This document shows, piece after piece, positions 21,690 through 34,333 of a stretch of DNA of 64,000 bases; the first letter of the stretch is position 1, and every line of letters starts with the position of its first letter. A program made the translations under genes and the position numbers. The stretch lies in NCBI GenBank assembly GCA_047967505.1, contig CM106541.1, one strand, 5' to 3'. The DNA comes from Dipteris shenzhenensis. Its lineage: Eukaryota > Polypodiophyta > Polypodiopsida > Gleicheniales. The notes under the pieces are model-generated. The model did not search any database. It saw only the letters and a program-made list of their open reading frames with translations, and was not told where the DNA came from.

Positions 21690-22620
21690 TGAGGATTGCT
21701 AGCTGGAATATTCAAGGCCTTGGTGGTGTACCACATCACCACCAAAGGCAACTGATTCCTAGTCACCTCATCCATAGGTGTCATTCGGGGAGGATATATT
21801 GACATCCTTTATTTAAGAACACAAGTTGGAAGCTAGACATCATGCACAATCAAGTAAATTTCTTCCTAGTCATACCTTTTGATCACTTGCTTTGGGCACT
21901 AGGGGAGGACCTTGCATTTTAGTTTTAGATTAATTTCTACCTCCCTCATCGTTGGACATGGTATCATTACACCCTCTAGAGAACATCGGATCATATAGTT
22001 GATTGGGGAATGCAAGATTGGTCTTCTCAACCTTTATGCCCCCAACAATAAAAGGGAGCATGTTCTTTTATGGAAGGAACTTCTATCTTGGGCTCCCATT
22101 GCTGACTCAAGAATGATTGGAGGTGACCAACATGGTGGAGTTTCCCTCATTTAAAAGGCGTGAAAAGAAGGTGGCATTAACCTAGTGGAGAGGGTAGCTC
22201 AGGATGCCTTGCTTTTCTAGCTCAATGGTAGATATTCTTGGATAAATGATACCTTTTATACTTTACCTCATTTACACATAATATTGTGGTTGAATAGGAA
22301 TTGCATGTGTCCATAAATGCATGGATAGATAGATTTTATGTTGATTAGTGGGGTTTAGACAGAGGTGGCTCAGTATGATTACACAAGGGTTTTCTACCTC
22401 AGATCACTTGTCGATGGCAGTTATGATGATTTTTGAGCCTCATTTTAGAGGTTTCTCTGCCAATCTTAGGATTCCACATGCCTTATATTCAAAAGAGGGC
22501 CACATAGGGGATTTTTGTAGAGGCATTTTCATAGGTTGGAGTGCTACTCCTTCACATGTGGTAGCATCCCTCTTTGGTATTGGTGATTTCGATCATACCA
22601 TCACTAGTACCCAAATGTAG
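21690..22620 (+). pseudogene. LINE endonuclease relic
   Basis: It begins MRIASWNIQGLGG, the conserved first strand of EEP endonucleases with the Asn of the active site, then decays through multiple frames. Later pieces include a possible DRFYVD segment at about 22330 and an SDH-like region near 22400. The product would be non-functional. Confidence 0.7.
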
Positions 22621-23244
22621 GAGATACTCAAACAGCAGATTGGCCTTAGAAGTAGCTGACAGCCCTACAAAGGGAAGAGTAGAAAGTGCCTACAAATGCT
22701 TGGATTCAAGAGCACATTGCAGTAGCAAGAACTCATCTATAGGTTTTGTTAGATCAAAGACTAGAGTATGCCTTTCATGCATGGGAGTCCTCTCAAATTA
22801 AGATGGGAGAAAAATTCAATAACACTTCTTCTCTATTCTTGGCCCAAGAGACAGTAGGGGAAGTGTTTCTCAACTTATTCACTCCAATGGGACCTTACAG
22901 TAAGATCTTGATGCTATCCTACACATAGCTACAGTTTCTTATGCCTCCCTTCTTTTAGTAGATCCTAACACACCTGCTAGAGATGATGTCAGATATAGAG
23001 TTTGGTAAGGTGTTCTAAGATTGGAGAAACTAGACTTGAGAGTCTCTTTTGATGCACCTTTCATCGATTTGGAATTTAGGACTACACTTTTGCCCTCCTG
23101 AAGGACAAGTGCACGGGCTTGACACCCTCCTTTATTGCTTTTTGGGACATGATTGGGGACCATGTTACCTTAGTCTTGCATGGTGTTTGGGACTCTAGTA
23201 CTATGCCTAATTGAATTAGAGAGGGTCTCATTCATCTTATCCCA

Positions 23245-23830
23245 AAGGGGGGTTGCAAAATTTTGATATCTCAATGGGGATGGATCATACTCTTGAGCAA
23301 CTTTATAAAATACTAATCCCTTTTTATAACATCTCCTCATTTTGGGAGACTTGGAATTTGGTTATGCAAAGTGGTCAAAGGCTTGCCATTCTACTCTTGG
23401 ATTTTGAGAGATCTTATGATAGAGTAGATTCGGGTTTTTGGAGGATACCCTTCTATGCTTTGGATTTTCAGATTCTTGGATCAGATGGGTTTCTTCTTTG
23501 TACATATTATCCCACAGCTAGGTGCTTATCAAAGGGACAGTGGAGAGAGACTTGAAATTTCTAAATCAATCTGGCAAGGATTCCCTCTCACCCCGTTTTT
23601 ATATTTATTTGTAACTAACACAATGGACATCTTCTTGAGATCTCATGCAGACACTATTGGTCTAAGACTTCCCCCTAAGATGTTGGAAACAAAATCATGA
23701 TTTACCTACTTACAAGTAGGAGTCAACTTTGAGGATGTTGGTAAATTTTTATGTTATAGATTGATCATTTTCCATAGGGGAAGAACATAATGTAGTAGGT
23801 TACTAAATGGTAAGCATGCATTTTTCAAAG
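23245..23830 (+). pseudogene. LINE reverse transcriptase fragment
   Basis: Two overlapping frames carry RLAILLLDFERSYDRVDSGF (RT motif A region, with the catalytic Asp in LDFE) and LEISKSIWQGFPLTPFLYLF (the Q-G-P-L motif B region). The palm motif C (FADD) is not found downstream. The fragment ends before 23880. Confidence 0.8.
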
Positions 23831-23894
23831 GCAATACTAACAGCATGAGGAAATAAACATTTGACTTATTATCACAAGGGAAAAAAAACATTGT

Positions 23895-24104
23895 TGGGAG
23901 TGGAGTGCTTCCCATTTTTCTTAGGGTCCTTCATAGGGGTGAGGTAGCACTTTTAGCCTCAACCTTGGATTTTTTCTAGCTTCTTGCTAAGATTTATTTT
24001 CCCTCTTAGGGTGTTTGATTTCTCATAGTTTGCATGATTTATTTTTCCCATGAGCTTTGCTCTTGGAGTTTCATTCATACTTAATAGAACTCGTTAAAAA
24101 AAAG
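23895..24104 (+). mobile_element. 5'-truncated LINE 3' end with target-site duplication
   Basis: The segment shares its sequence with the 3' end of the minus-strand LINE at 7617-7770 (GGTGAGGTAGCAC, AGCCTCAACCTTGG, CTTAATAGAA) and ends in an A-rich tail. It is flanked by an 11-bp direct repeat, AAAAACATTGT, at 23884-23894 and 24105-24115. This is the mark of a short insertion by target-primed reverse transcription. Confidence 0.8.
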
Positions 24105-24115
24105 AAAAACATTGT

Positions 24116-26090
24116 CATGTTCTCAAAGTAACGTCATAATATCCATAATTTATTTCAACATTTACATATCAATAAAATGTGTTAGTTTCTTTGTAGTTAT
24201 ATTTACTATTGCCAGTTGTTTTATGAGACCATGATGATTTACACGCTTCTAGTATGAGGTCCATGGCTTCTCATCTAATAAGGAAGTAGGACACACATGG
24301 AATGGATAAGTATTTAGTGAATTTAATAAGGAAGTGGAACATGCATGGCATGGATAAGTATTCATATTGAAAGCAAGAGGCACACTATTTAGGTGTACCA
24401 AGCATGGATGTAGAAAAAGCTACATGGTTTATAATGGTATGGACACTTCAAATACTGAAAGTTTGACAAGAAAAATGTGACCGCATGTTAGAATCAGATG
24501 AGAAAGACACTTGGAATGCATCTAGTAGCTAAACATGCAACAAAGACCAATGATATTAAACACATGGAGCAATAAATTGCAATTGTGTTGTCCTATTTCG
24601 TGACAAGGATATTTTTGGACTAAAGAGCCGATAGATTTGTATGAAAAATATCATTTACATTATGGAATGCAAAGTCAAACACTTTGACCATGAGTCCACC
24701 TTTCATTCTTCTTATCATTTGTCAATATTTTATAGCAAAATATGACCTTAATATTGTTTTATAATAGATTATTCAAATGGTGAAAAGGAATACAATTACT
24801 TTACTTTTATGCTTGATAAGGATAGGCCTCTATTTTGTACTAGTTCTACAATGCCCTCTTTGGAGCTTACAAGGCAATCAATGTACTAACCATTGCTTTA
24901 GAAATCAACTCAAAGCTAGCAACCACAACAAGCACTCAAAATACATGCATGAAGAGAAATAAAGGGTATGAACTAATAAGACCAAGGGTCTAGAGAGGTT
25001 AATTAAGCCCAAAGATCAACAAAACTTAGCATAAGTGAGTTACAAGGCAATTGCATATTATGAGCACTTCACGATCCAAAATTTTCAAGATCTCTTTGGA
25101 GTTGGGAGAGCCCTAGCAACATCTAGAGGTTGGGAGGATGTAAGGAGTGGAGGGATGAGAAACAAGTCTATAGAGTCTAAACACATTGGTAAGGATTTCT
25201 TACATGATGTCGATACGGTGGTTCAGCTCAAAGATAGGAGCTACAAGATGATCATCCATTTTGACAAGAACTCACAAGATCATGAAAGTAAGGGTCTTGC
25301 ATATTGCTACACTATTAAATAACACTACTCTTCTTTAGAGTCACCTTCCTGTAGGACCTCAATGACAATTGCATCCCCTCGATTGAGCTCCTCAAAATTC
25401 CTTAGACCATACATATGTTCACATCAACATCCTCCATATTTTCTTGTGTCCACTATTTAGGAGCTATTTAGTCTCCTTTTCTAAAAGAGCCTCAAGGAAT
25501 TCTTAGAGACAAAGGGGGGTGAAGGTTGTTCATTTTTCTTGTCCCTCAACAATTTAGAGCTGGCTGGGGTGACCTCATCTTTGAGTGGAGATCAATAGGT
25601 GTCTTAGATTTCTTAGGAACCCACTTTTCTTTGGAAGGCCAAAGGGTTTTAGGAGATGCAGTAGGAGGCTTGGGCTTACCTCTTTTTTAAGGATAGTATT
25701 TAACGATTGTGGCTAGATAGACCACAAATAGTATGTTGAGCATGGTGAATGGTTTCTAGCTTTTGATCATGGTGGGTGGTTTGCAATTGAGCATGGTGAG
25801 AGGTCTCTAGTTTTTGAGCTCCTCTTTATTGCCCTAAGTCTTGGGAGAACTCTGTCATACCCTTTCTGAGAGAGCATTGACCACCTTTCTTCCTTCTCTC
25901 TCCTTATCTCTTGAGTTCTCTCTAAAACTCTCCTCTGTCCCCAATGCCTACCATGTGGACTGCCAAGTTTCCTTAATAGGACCTTACCTTTTAACCTTGC
26001 TTGGCCATCCCTCTTTAATGCTAGGTATGATTATTCCTAGACTTTAACCTTTGTGTCCACCATAATACTATCAAGCCCTCTTGGTTTCCG
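24116..26090. other. No recognised gene
   Basis: A 95-residue plus-strand frame at 25035-25322 (RALATSRGWEDVR) and a minus-strand Lys/Pro-rich stretch at 25320-25700 are visible, but neither matches a family I know. The right end may belong to the gypsy element that follows. Confidence 0.35.
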
Positions 26091-26393
26091 TCCTCCTATC
26101 ATGACCTGGATATTATGGTTGACATAGCATTCCCTTCCCCTTAAGAATGGTTTATGTCCTTGAAAACAAAATTGGAAACCCTCCTTTGTAGATTTCTTAC
26201 CCTTTCCCAATATGAACTCTCTTCAGGTCTATCCTTCCAATTAACCAGACATTTTTTTGATATTGTATGTCGTATTCATTAAACTTCTTTTTTACTGTCT
26301 ATCTAAAATTCTTTTTGGTTCATGTGGTAAAGTAGCAAGTTCAATGAGTTCACTAGGACTTCATTTCCAATGAGATTATCACCATCTCCTAAT

Positions 26394-26822
26394 TTAAGCA
26401 AGTTCTCCAATTCTCATAAGTATTGTGAATGGTCCACAATACCTAGGAGACAACTTTTGACATTTACCTATCTTTAGGGATTTTGAAGATTCAGGTACCC
26501 TGAGGTAGACTTTCTCATTTACTACAAACTCCAAGCTTATACGGTGGGGGTTTGTATAACTTCTTGCTCTATCTTGAGCCTTTCTAATGCTATCTTTAAC
26601 TAATTTAAGCATTTTATTAATATATTCAAGAAAGTATTTGGCCGCTTGAACCTCCTCTTTTTGAAGTCCCATTGCAATCGGGGCTCCACGTTGAAATCCA
26701 TACATCATCATGAATGGACTAAAACCTGTAGCTGAATGTTTGGCACTCTTATATGCAAGTTCTAATACGGGCAAATATTTTTCCCAATTAGTTTGTTGTT
26801 TACTTACATATGCTTGAAGCAT
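26394..26822 (-). pseudogene. Gypsy integrase (C-terminal half)
   Basis: A 142-residue open frame begins MLQAYVSKQQTNWEKYLPVL, then ELAYKSAKHSATGFSPF, RKAQDRARSYTNPHR and LSPRYCGPFTI. These are the standard motifs downstream of the integrase DDE Glu. It is the longest intact piece of this element. Confidence 0.9.
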
Positions 26823-27559
26823 ATCCTTAATGACCTCATTGACCCTTTTAGTTTGACCATCACTCTATGGATGATCCGCAATGCTCATATTCAAAGAAGT
26901 TCCCAACCTCAAAAACACAGCCCTCCAAAATAGGCTCTTAAATTTTCTATCCCGATCACCAGCAATACTGGCTAGTAACCCACATAATTTAAAAATATGT
27001 CACATGAATATCCTAGCTAATTTTGGAGTTTTAACCTCTTAATTGGTTGGAATAAAGTGATCCATCTTGGTCAATTGATCCACAATTGCCCACACAAAGT
27101 CGTGCTCCCTCTATGTCCTAGGTAATCCAAAAATAAAGTGCATGGAGATGCTTTCCCATTTGCCGACAGATGGAATCTCCAATGGGTGTAGGAGACTTCC
27201 TACCTTAAGGAGTTAAGCCTTATTGACCTAGCATTTTTGGCACTTTAATACATAGTCTTGGATGTCCTTATCTATTCCATGCCAAAAGAATTGTCTCTTC
27301 AGAAGCGCATACATCTTCTGAATTCCCAAGTGTCCAACACTTGGACTATCATGACACTCAAAAAGGATATGGCACCTAATGCCATTATTATCCAGGACAC
27401 ATACTCTACCCTTGTAGAGTAGGTAGCCATCTTCAATGGCATTTTTTTTCCATTTAATTCCTTTATCATCACCAACCTATGGTGTGTCGGGCCCAAAACA
27501 GGCCAAAACTGAATTCATGACAAAAACATCATTTTTTTAATTTTTATCGGAATATGGTC

Positions 27560-28194
27560 ATGTTGGTACTCAAAATGACCGGAATTCGACGAGGAATCCA
27601 AATATGAGGTCAAACTTGTCAAATTATACACTTTTAAAATGAACATATCTCCCATAGTTCCTCCCTTCCCCTTTGCATTTAGTAGATGAACATAACTTTC
27701 ACATTCCTCATCCTCTCTCTCCTTTTACACTCCTCTTTGCATACCTTATAAGTTCCCCCTCTACGTTCTCCACTATGATAACAAATATATGTTCCAACTC
27801 CCCTCCCCTCCCTTCTCCATGCCACCTTACCCATGTGCCCATCCCTCCCTCTTTCCTTTATCTCCCCTCCCCCCCCTCTCTCGTCTTAACTCTTGTGTCA
27901 TTCTTTGCTCCTTTTGGCCAACTGGCCTTCCAGGGCACTAGGCAGCCCTTTCGACATCTAAACACTTGCTTTCCGTACGGAGATTCTTGTTTTTCTTTGG
28001 CGTTTCCTACTCTTTAAGAGCCCAGGGAAGCCATAGGCCTTTCGGCGTTTCCTGCTCTTTAAGAGCACTGGGCAGCCATAGGCCCTTCTTTTTGATTCTG
28101 AGATTGATTATTCCATACATGCATTTTTCATGCCACCGCTATGCAATAATCCTCTTGCTATGATCAACCCACTTGAGTCTTTCGATCTATTGCC
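27560..28194. repeat. Insert in the gypsy relic with a 45-bp tandem duplication
   Basis: Pyrimidine-rich sequence unrelated to gypsy pol. GGCGTTTCCTACTCTTTAAG at 27999 recurs at 28044 (45-bp period), each copy followed by a CAGGGAAGCC or TGGGCAGCC word, and a vague third copy lies near 27930. The origin is unknown. Confidence 0.6.
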
Positions 28195-28600
28195 TTTTTT
28201 TTTTTTTTTCAAAGAAAGGAGCCTTCTATTAATGCTTGAAAGATTTCATACAAGACAGGAGCCCCGAAGGTGCTGAGTATCGAAAAAACCAAAAAAGACT
28301 GAAAGAAAGAAACCGGCATGTTCCAAAGAAACCCAGCTCACTGCCTAGGAGACCTAAGGAAGTGGGGCTAATAGCCAAGTGGGGGACTATACAACCAGCG
28401 AATCCCTCGCGGGGTGGAGATGTAGAAAACTCTTGTAGGCCAAGCCTTGCAAAAATGAGCACGCCTCTCGATAGTCACCCTGGAGCTTGGAGTCCCACGC
28501 TCCCAGGTTGACCGTAGAGTGTATATGATATCCTGCCAGATGGCAACTAGGGTACAAGGGTCTAAGTCACGCCTCAGTGAAAGCTCCTCAATTAGTTGGA
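28195..28600 (-). mobile_element. 5'-truncated LINE 3' end (minus)
   Basis: A run of 15 T (28195-28209) followed by CAAAGAAAGGAGCCTTCTATTAA parallels the 3' end of the 7617 LINE (T run, CAAGAAAAAGACTTCTATTAA). The sequence up to about 28600 reads on the minus strand as a decayed zf-RVT-like tail. Beyond that, gypsy RNase H-side sequence resumes. No target-site duplication could be identified. Confidence 0.65.
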
Positions 28601-28793
28601 TCCCTCTTCTTAACCACTTTCCATATTTCAAAAAAGTGAGGATCAAACTCACATTTTCCTTTTAGAGACTCTAGGAAATCATTCTAAAATTGAGTAAAAC
28701 TCAATTCATTAACATTTGGCATTTGCCTTAGGGAATCTACTACCACATTGAACTTCCCCTTCCATTATGTCAATTGGATATCAAACTCTTGTA

Positions 28794-29084
28794 TTATTTT
28801 AGCCCATCTACCTTTTCTACCTTAAGCTCTGGCTGATTGCAAATCCACTTAATGCTTTCTTGATCAAAAATGATTTTGAATTTGGCACCATACAAATAGT
28901 GCCTCCATTTCTTTAAAGAATAGGCTATAGCAGACAGTTCCTTCTCATATGCTGAGTAATTTCGTTGGGCATGGTCTAACTTTTTGCTTTCAAAAGCCAC
29001 TAGTTGATCCTTTTGTAATAATACCACCCCAATAGCAAAATTATTGGTGTATGTTTTAACCACAAATTGTCCATTAGGATCCAC
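28794..29084 (-). pseudogene. Gypsy RNase H fragment
   Basis: This 96-residue frame has FAIGVVLLQKDQLVAFESKK, NYSAYEKELSAIAYSLKKW and QESIKWICNQPEL, in RNase H order. The usual TDAS aspartate motif reads TYTN, so a catalytic acid is lost. Confidence 0.88.
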
Positions 29085-30400
29085 TCCCTTTAAAACAGTA
29101 GCAAATGCTATAGCTAGCTTTAACTTCTCAAAGCTATTCTTTTGAGGTTCATCCCATATGAAGGTACCTTCCTTTCCCTTAAGCTAGTCCATCATTGGAA
29201 CAACAATTTTAGCATAGTCTTGGATGTGAATCTCCTATAAAATACAGAGACCTAAGAATGTTTGCAATTCTTGTCGGTTTGTAGGATGTTGCTATTCCAA
29301 TATGGCCCTTAGGCTAGCCTTCTTTGGATATAATATGTCCCAAGTACTTCACTTCTTTTGCAAAGAATTCACATTTGGATTCAAGAGAATTATCGCTAAG
29401 CAATTCGAATACTTTCCTCAAATGTTCCAAATGCTTTTTCCTCATTTTACTATAGATTAGGATATCATCTAAAATACTATAGCAAATTTTCCTAAATATG
29501 GCCTCAAGACACTATTCATAAGTGTCATAAAAGTTGCTAGAGCATTTGTTAAACTTTAAACTGATAATGCCCGTACCTAGTACAAAATGATGTCTTAGGG
29601 ACATCCTCTTCCCTAATTTGCACTTAGTGAAATCCTAATTTTAAGTCAATTTTAGTAAAATATTTTGCCCTTTGAAATTGATCAAAGATCTCATCAATGC
29701 AAGGCATAAGGTATTATTTTTTATTGTGATTTTATTCAAGGCTTATAATCCATACATAAATGCATAGTGCCATATTTTTCCTTTACCAATAAAACTAGTG
29801 ATGACTATGGTGAATTACTAGGTTAAATTTGGCCCTTCCTAAGGTATTCAATTAATTCTCTTTCAACCTCACGTTATTTTGTTTGACTAATTCTATAGGG
29901 TGGTTTACAAACAGGGGTAGATCCAAGAATTATGTCGATTTTATGATCTACATCTCTCTCAGGAGGTAAACCATCAGGCAAGTCCCTCGAAAAAACATCT
30001 TTAAATTGAACCCATTAAATCACTAAACGAAGGTTTATACTTTTTAATCACATCAATAGAAAATTTATTCTTTTCAGATGCAGCAGAAATAAAATCACCA
30101 ACAAAAGAAAGTTCACAGAGATATACCTCGCATTGTTGTTGTTGTAAAAGTCATTCCAATTCCATTGAACAAATAAGGGGGTACTTGGGCACATCATGTT
30201 GTCCCTGAATCTGGAAGACTCTACCATTTTTTTCAAACATAATGGAGTTATTCATATAACTCCACTGTAATCTATGTTCCCAAGACTATACAACCATTCT
30301 CAACTAAGAACATTTGCTCGATTGAGATGCATAATTTGGAAATCCAAAGCATCTTGATAACCTTGGAATTCCACCTCTACACCATGAATCATGGTGTCCT

Positions 30401-30522
30401 GACTCCCAAACCATTTTATCACTACCCTTTGCTAGAGAGACCACATATTTATGAGCACTTAGACTCCCAAACCCTTTTATCACTACCCTTTGCTAGAGAG
30501 ACCACATATTTATGGGCGCTTA
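30401..30522. repeat. 61-bp tandem duplication
   Basis: GACTCCCAAACC begins at 30401 and at 30462, each followed by the same CTTTGCTAGAGAGACCACAT stretch. Differences are very few, so the duplication is recent compared with the surrounding gypsy relic. Confidence 0.88.
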
Positions 30523-31019
30523 GACTCTTTGGAAACTTTAATTTCTTAACTAGCGAGTAGGTTCTTGACATAAGTTCTTTATAATTAATGAAGTCTAGCA
30601 ATGCATATGGTTTGTTGAGTTGTTTTAGGGAGGGAAATCCCTGGTGTTAGTTTGAGGCAACTCCTTATGTTATCACTAGAGTGTAGAAAACTCTTAGCTT
30701 TAATCTTAGTTTCCCAAAGGGGTGTTGAGCCTCAGATTGTTACAATGTAGCCACAAGTGGTGGATATGGGTGCTTTAGTAGAGATAAAAATTCTCTCTCA
30801 AGGAGTTTTATTAGAGAGTGTTTCTAGCTCTACTTCCATCGGAGCCTTACCTTTTGCCTTTAAATGAGTAACAGCCCCTACTAAAGAATCTTGGGTACCA
30901 TGATCAACTACCCATTCCACTTTAATTGATTGTACAAGTGAGTGGAAGTTGAAGAGTTAGTAGGGGGATTTTGGTTAGCATGTGTTACTCGTCGCTGAGC
31001 AATGCTCAATGACATGGCT

Positions 31020-31214
31020 TTATTCATGAAAATGGCCACACAAGGGTACATAGTCCATTGGCTTTCTAGAATTGGGAAAAACTTGGTGATGTGTCAAGAG
31101 CCCTAAATGTATGGCCTTATTCATGACAAGATCACACAATGGTACATAGTCCATTTGCTTTCTAGCATTGGGGAAAAATCTTGTAGTATGTCTAGGCTCT
31201 GACATCTGTAGCAA
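31020..31214 (-). repeat. Duplicated segment of about 100 bp in the gag zinc-knuckle region
   Basis: GGTACATAGTCCATTGGCTT at about 31038 recurs as GGTACATAGTCCATTTGCTT at about 31141, in an open minus-strand frame. The encoded Cys/His spacing is a damaged zinc knuckle. Confidence 0.65.
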
Positions 31215-34160
31215 ATTAGTGCTCTATTGGATGTTGAGTTGCCTATGGAAAATCTGCCATTACATTACTTGATGGCATTTCACTAGTGGTTCCCACATTT
31301 CTTGCCATTCTAGGATTGAATAAGAAATTTTGCACCTCATCGGTCCCCATTCACACAGGTGCTACCTACAATACACTTGCAGCATTGGCATTGGAGCTTA
31401 TAGAATCCCAACTATTGGAGGAGCAACAGCTTGTACATTGGGAGGGTTGGCCTAAACTCTTCAATAATTGGCAGTGTCATGATTTGTCATATGGCAAATG
31501 TTACAAAATCATTGATTGCCTATCTCAAGAGTGGGACACTTTGTCTAATAATGTCCATAACCCTTGCATTTGAAACTCCGTAAGTTGGCATGCTCATTTT
31601 TTTAATGATCTTTGCTAGCTTGGCTTTTAGTCTAGTTGAGTTGTGATTCATTCATCTATCTAATCAATGAGCTAATGCCTCCTCCTTTGCCTCTATAGTG
31701 GCGTTTAAGTTAGAAAGTACTTAGTTGAGTACGGTATTGATGGTAAGGCATGTTATGCTGTGATGGTGGGTAGTTATTACCATAAGATTTCAAGACACCA
31801 AACCCATTCCAAACATATTCATGGTAGCATGACTTGAGCCATAGTTACTAGCCAATGGAGCTACCACCCTTGTTATAGACATAAGTGGATGAATCCCTAT
31901 GTTCCAAGTATCAAAAGCTCATGTCATCTTTCTCAACTTTAAATATTGCCACTAGGACATGTATCCTCAAACCTTGTTGGACCTCACAACATGAGCTGAA
32001 TGTGAATAAGACTACAGCCCAAACTCTTAGCCATAGTCGGTTGTATTGAAGTTGAATGCTACATCTGCACGAAAATGCCATAATCTTCATCCCTGTGACA
32101 TATGTTTGTGATCAACTCATAAGCCAACATTAGGACATGAGAGATAATTCCTCTCTAACCCAATCTACATATCCAATAGGTTTGAACACTTCTAGAAAGG
32201 CCATCCTCATTGCATCCGAATTGGGCAGAATGTCCAAGTGCAAACTGGGTATGCAAGTCTCAATAGCAAAGCCATGAAGGGTGGTAGGAAACACTCAAAG
32301 TTTAGTTGTTGCATTGGCTACTTGATTGTTTGCTATCAGCATGGTATAGAATCAATTAAGGTATCCATCATGTCCTCCCCATAGCCCTTAAAGATATTGT
32401 GTTGTCGAATAGTTGAATTTTTATTTGCCATGGTTGACACTAAAGTAGAAATTGTGGAGGAAATTCTAGAAATTGGGACAAAAGCTACCACCATCTAGCT
32501 TCAGATGGTTGGTTCAAGGTGGGTTGGAATAAAACGTGACTATTATTAACCTCTAGGGATTCCTATAGGGTCTTCCATCTTTCTAGCCCTAAACTCTAGT
32601 TTGGGGAGGGAACCTTGTTCTTGCTACCTTCATCCCTTCAATGTTCTCGAAGCTCATCAGACATGTATGCTTATGGTTCATGATAGAGGTGCTCGACAAC
32701 CCTCTCATTCAAGAATACTTGTCAGCATGCATGATTTATCTTTTTAGTATAATTTCTTCATCTTTTCTAATTTCCACTATTGTCCAACACTCTACCCACC
32801 ACCTATTTTTGGTCCACTCTATCCTACCACCTATTTTTTGTCCATGGCTACCTGTGGCCATCCTCGATTGTTGTTGCACATGAGCAATTGCCTATAGTTT
32901 TTGCAGTCAAATTCCAATCATTTTCATCCTCTCGGTCCTAGTGAACAAACCCAAATAAATTTTTATCATCCTTCTCATTTGGTTCCTTGTATTGATAAGA
33001 ATTGAGCATGATCTCACAAATTGGATAAATGCCATGATCCTTGATTTTTCATGTTAGCTTTGATGTGTATTGGCCACAATGGATGCAAAATACCTCTATC
33101 ATAGCTAAGCTACATCTAATGTCTACATAACTCACATAGGCTAGGCTCTTGAAGGGGGGAAATATATCCCAATATAGTCACTTTGCAAGGAGTTTAGTAC
33201 AATCCATTCACCACAACCCAGGGACAATTTACTTATAAATTTCTACCAAAACTAACTTTCGCTAATAGTGACTCACATAGCAAAGATGGCTCTCAAAACA
33301 AAACAAAAAGTGACTCCTTTATTATATTAAGGAAGTGCATACACGTTTGTCGTTTAAGACAAACTCTTTAAAATAGACAAGTGCATAGTTCGAATCACTG
33401 TGTAGCCAAAGGAGTCGTGTTTCCAAAAAAGATCCTTTCTTTTGAATCATGCCTGCCATGTGTCCACCATTCGCGGCAACCACGCATTGTCGGCATGTGT
33501 CTACTATTGGCGACCACCACAGTGCCATCACTCTACCTACATGAGATATGTAGGGAGGGTATAGATTGCAATGCAGCCATCCATCACAAATGGCCATGAC
33601 ACTGTGATAAGAGGTGTGCAGTTAGAGGGTAGGAGGGCTAGAGAGGGATGTGGGAAGGTACAATGATCAGGGAGGGAGCTATATGAGTGATTGTGTGAGA
33701 GGGCGGGGAAATGTGTGAGCAGGCAGGAGAGTGAAACAAGGCCACATCAACAGCTAAAATTTGGTATCTTTTTTGCACAAAATGGTATGTCTTTACACTA
33801 TGATGTTCATTCTTTGAGCTTACAAGTAGAATGACTTTTCTTTTTTGGAAGGGCTTTCAAACAAGTACTTTCAAAACTAAAAAATACTTAGCAATATCTT
33901 AAAGTAGCATTTCCCACTATCCACTTGTTAAGTTAAACCCAAGTTATTGAAACCCTTCGAAAAAGAACTTCAAAGCACCTACTATCTAGGGTTAAATTTT
34001 CAAGCATTTTTAACATACCATAGAGATATAACATATTTCAACCCCTTGAATCCTAATCCAAATGCACAATTAAGTTAAAATATGGTTCTTTAGTGGTAAT
34101 AGAGGACCTTAACAATGTTCAAGATCGATGTGTTTAGTATCAATGTCTACAAATAGCGAT
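31215..34160. other. No intact gene; possible decayed gypsy gag at left
   Basis: Minus-strand translation near 32430-32350 (FKGYGEDMMDTLIDSIP) could be gag, but stops are dense and the call is weak. No feature was recognised from 32.6 to 34.16 kb. Confidence 0.3.
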
Positions 34161-34333
34161 CTGTTTAGTGTCGGTGTCTACAAATAGCGCAAAAATGTAG
34201 CTTTAGAAAAGCTCCGTGACATACATAAGAAAGTGTGTATTCACGATTGTGAATGCTGTACAGGTGAGCGATTAGATGTATCGCCAAGTTCGAAAAAAAT
34301 GATGTAGGGATGAATCTGGGAGGAAGCGAACAT

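Larger units (their letters stand above)
20070..23830 (+). mobile_element. Degenerate LINE, same family as 7617-11240
   Basis: On the plus strand it opens with a C/T-rich block (about 20070-20360, repeated CCCTCTC/TAGCCC words). An ORF1-like start at about 20378 and a broken CCHC knuckle near 20945-20995 (TFEHFSRDCPKKKK) follow. The endonuclease start is at about 21690 (MRIASWNIQGLGG). RT segments lie at 23376-23700 (AILLLDFERSYDRVDSGFW and LTPFLYLFVTN). Stops and deletions are frequent, and the catalytic FADD segment is not seen. Its own 3' end and poly(A) are not visible; the next element begins at 23895. Confidence 0.8.
26090..31214 (-). mobile_element. Ty3/gypsy chromovirus relic, interrupted
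   Basis: Minus-strand pol can be read from right to left. There is a gag zinc-knuckle-like segment near 31214-31020, a protease/RT linker (30236-29940, DLPDGLPPERDVDHKIDI) and RT (29960-29160, pieces LTNALATFMTLMNSVLRPYL and EVKYLGHIISKEG). RNase H is at 29150-28640 (NYSAYEKELSAIAYSLKKW) and integrase at 27300-26394 (EKYLPVLELAYKSAKHSATG). A chromodomain-like end lies at about 26280-26205 (KKCLVNWKDRPEESSYWE). Material at about 27500-28600 interrupts it between RNase H and integrase. Frames are broken many times. LTRs were not found. Confidence 0.85.

Noticed and set aside
33389-33402. A GTTCGAATC word resembling a tRNA B box
   Set aside because: No matching A box, acceptor stem or cloverleaf could be drawn around it.
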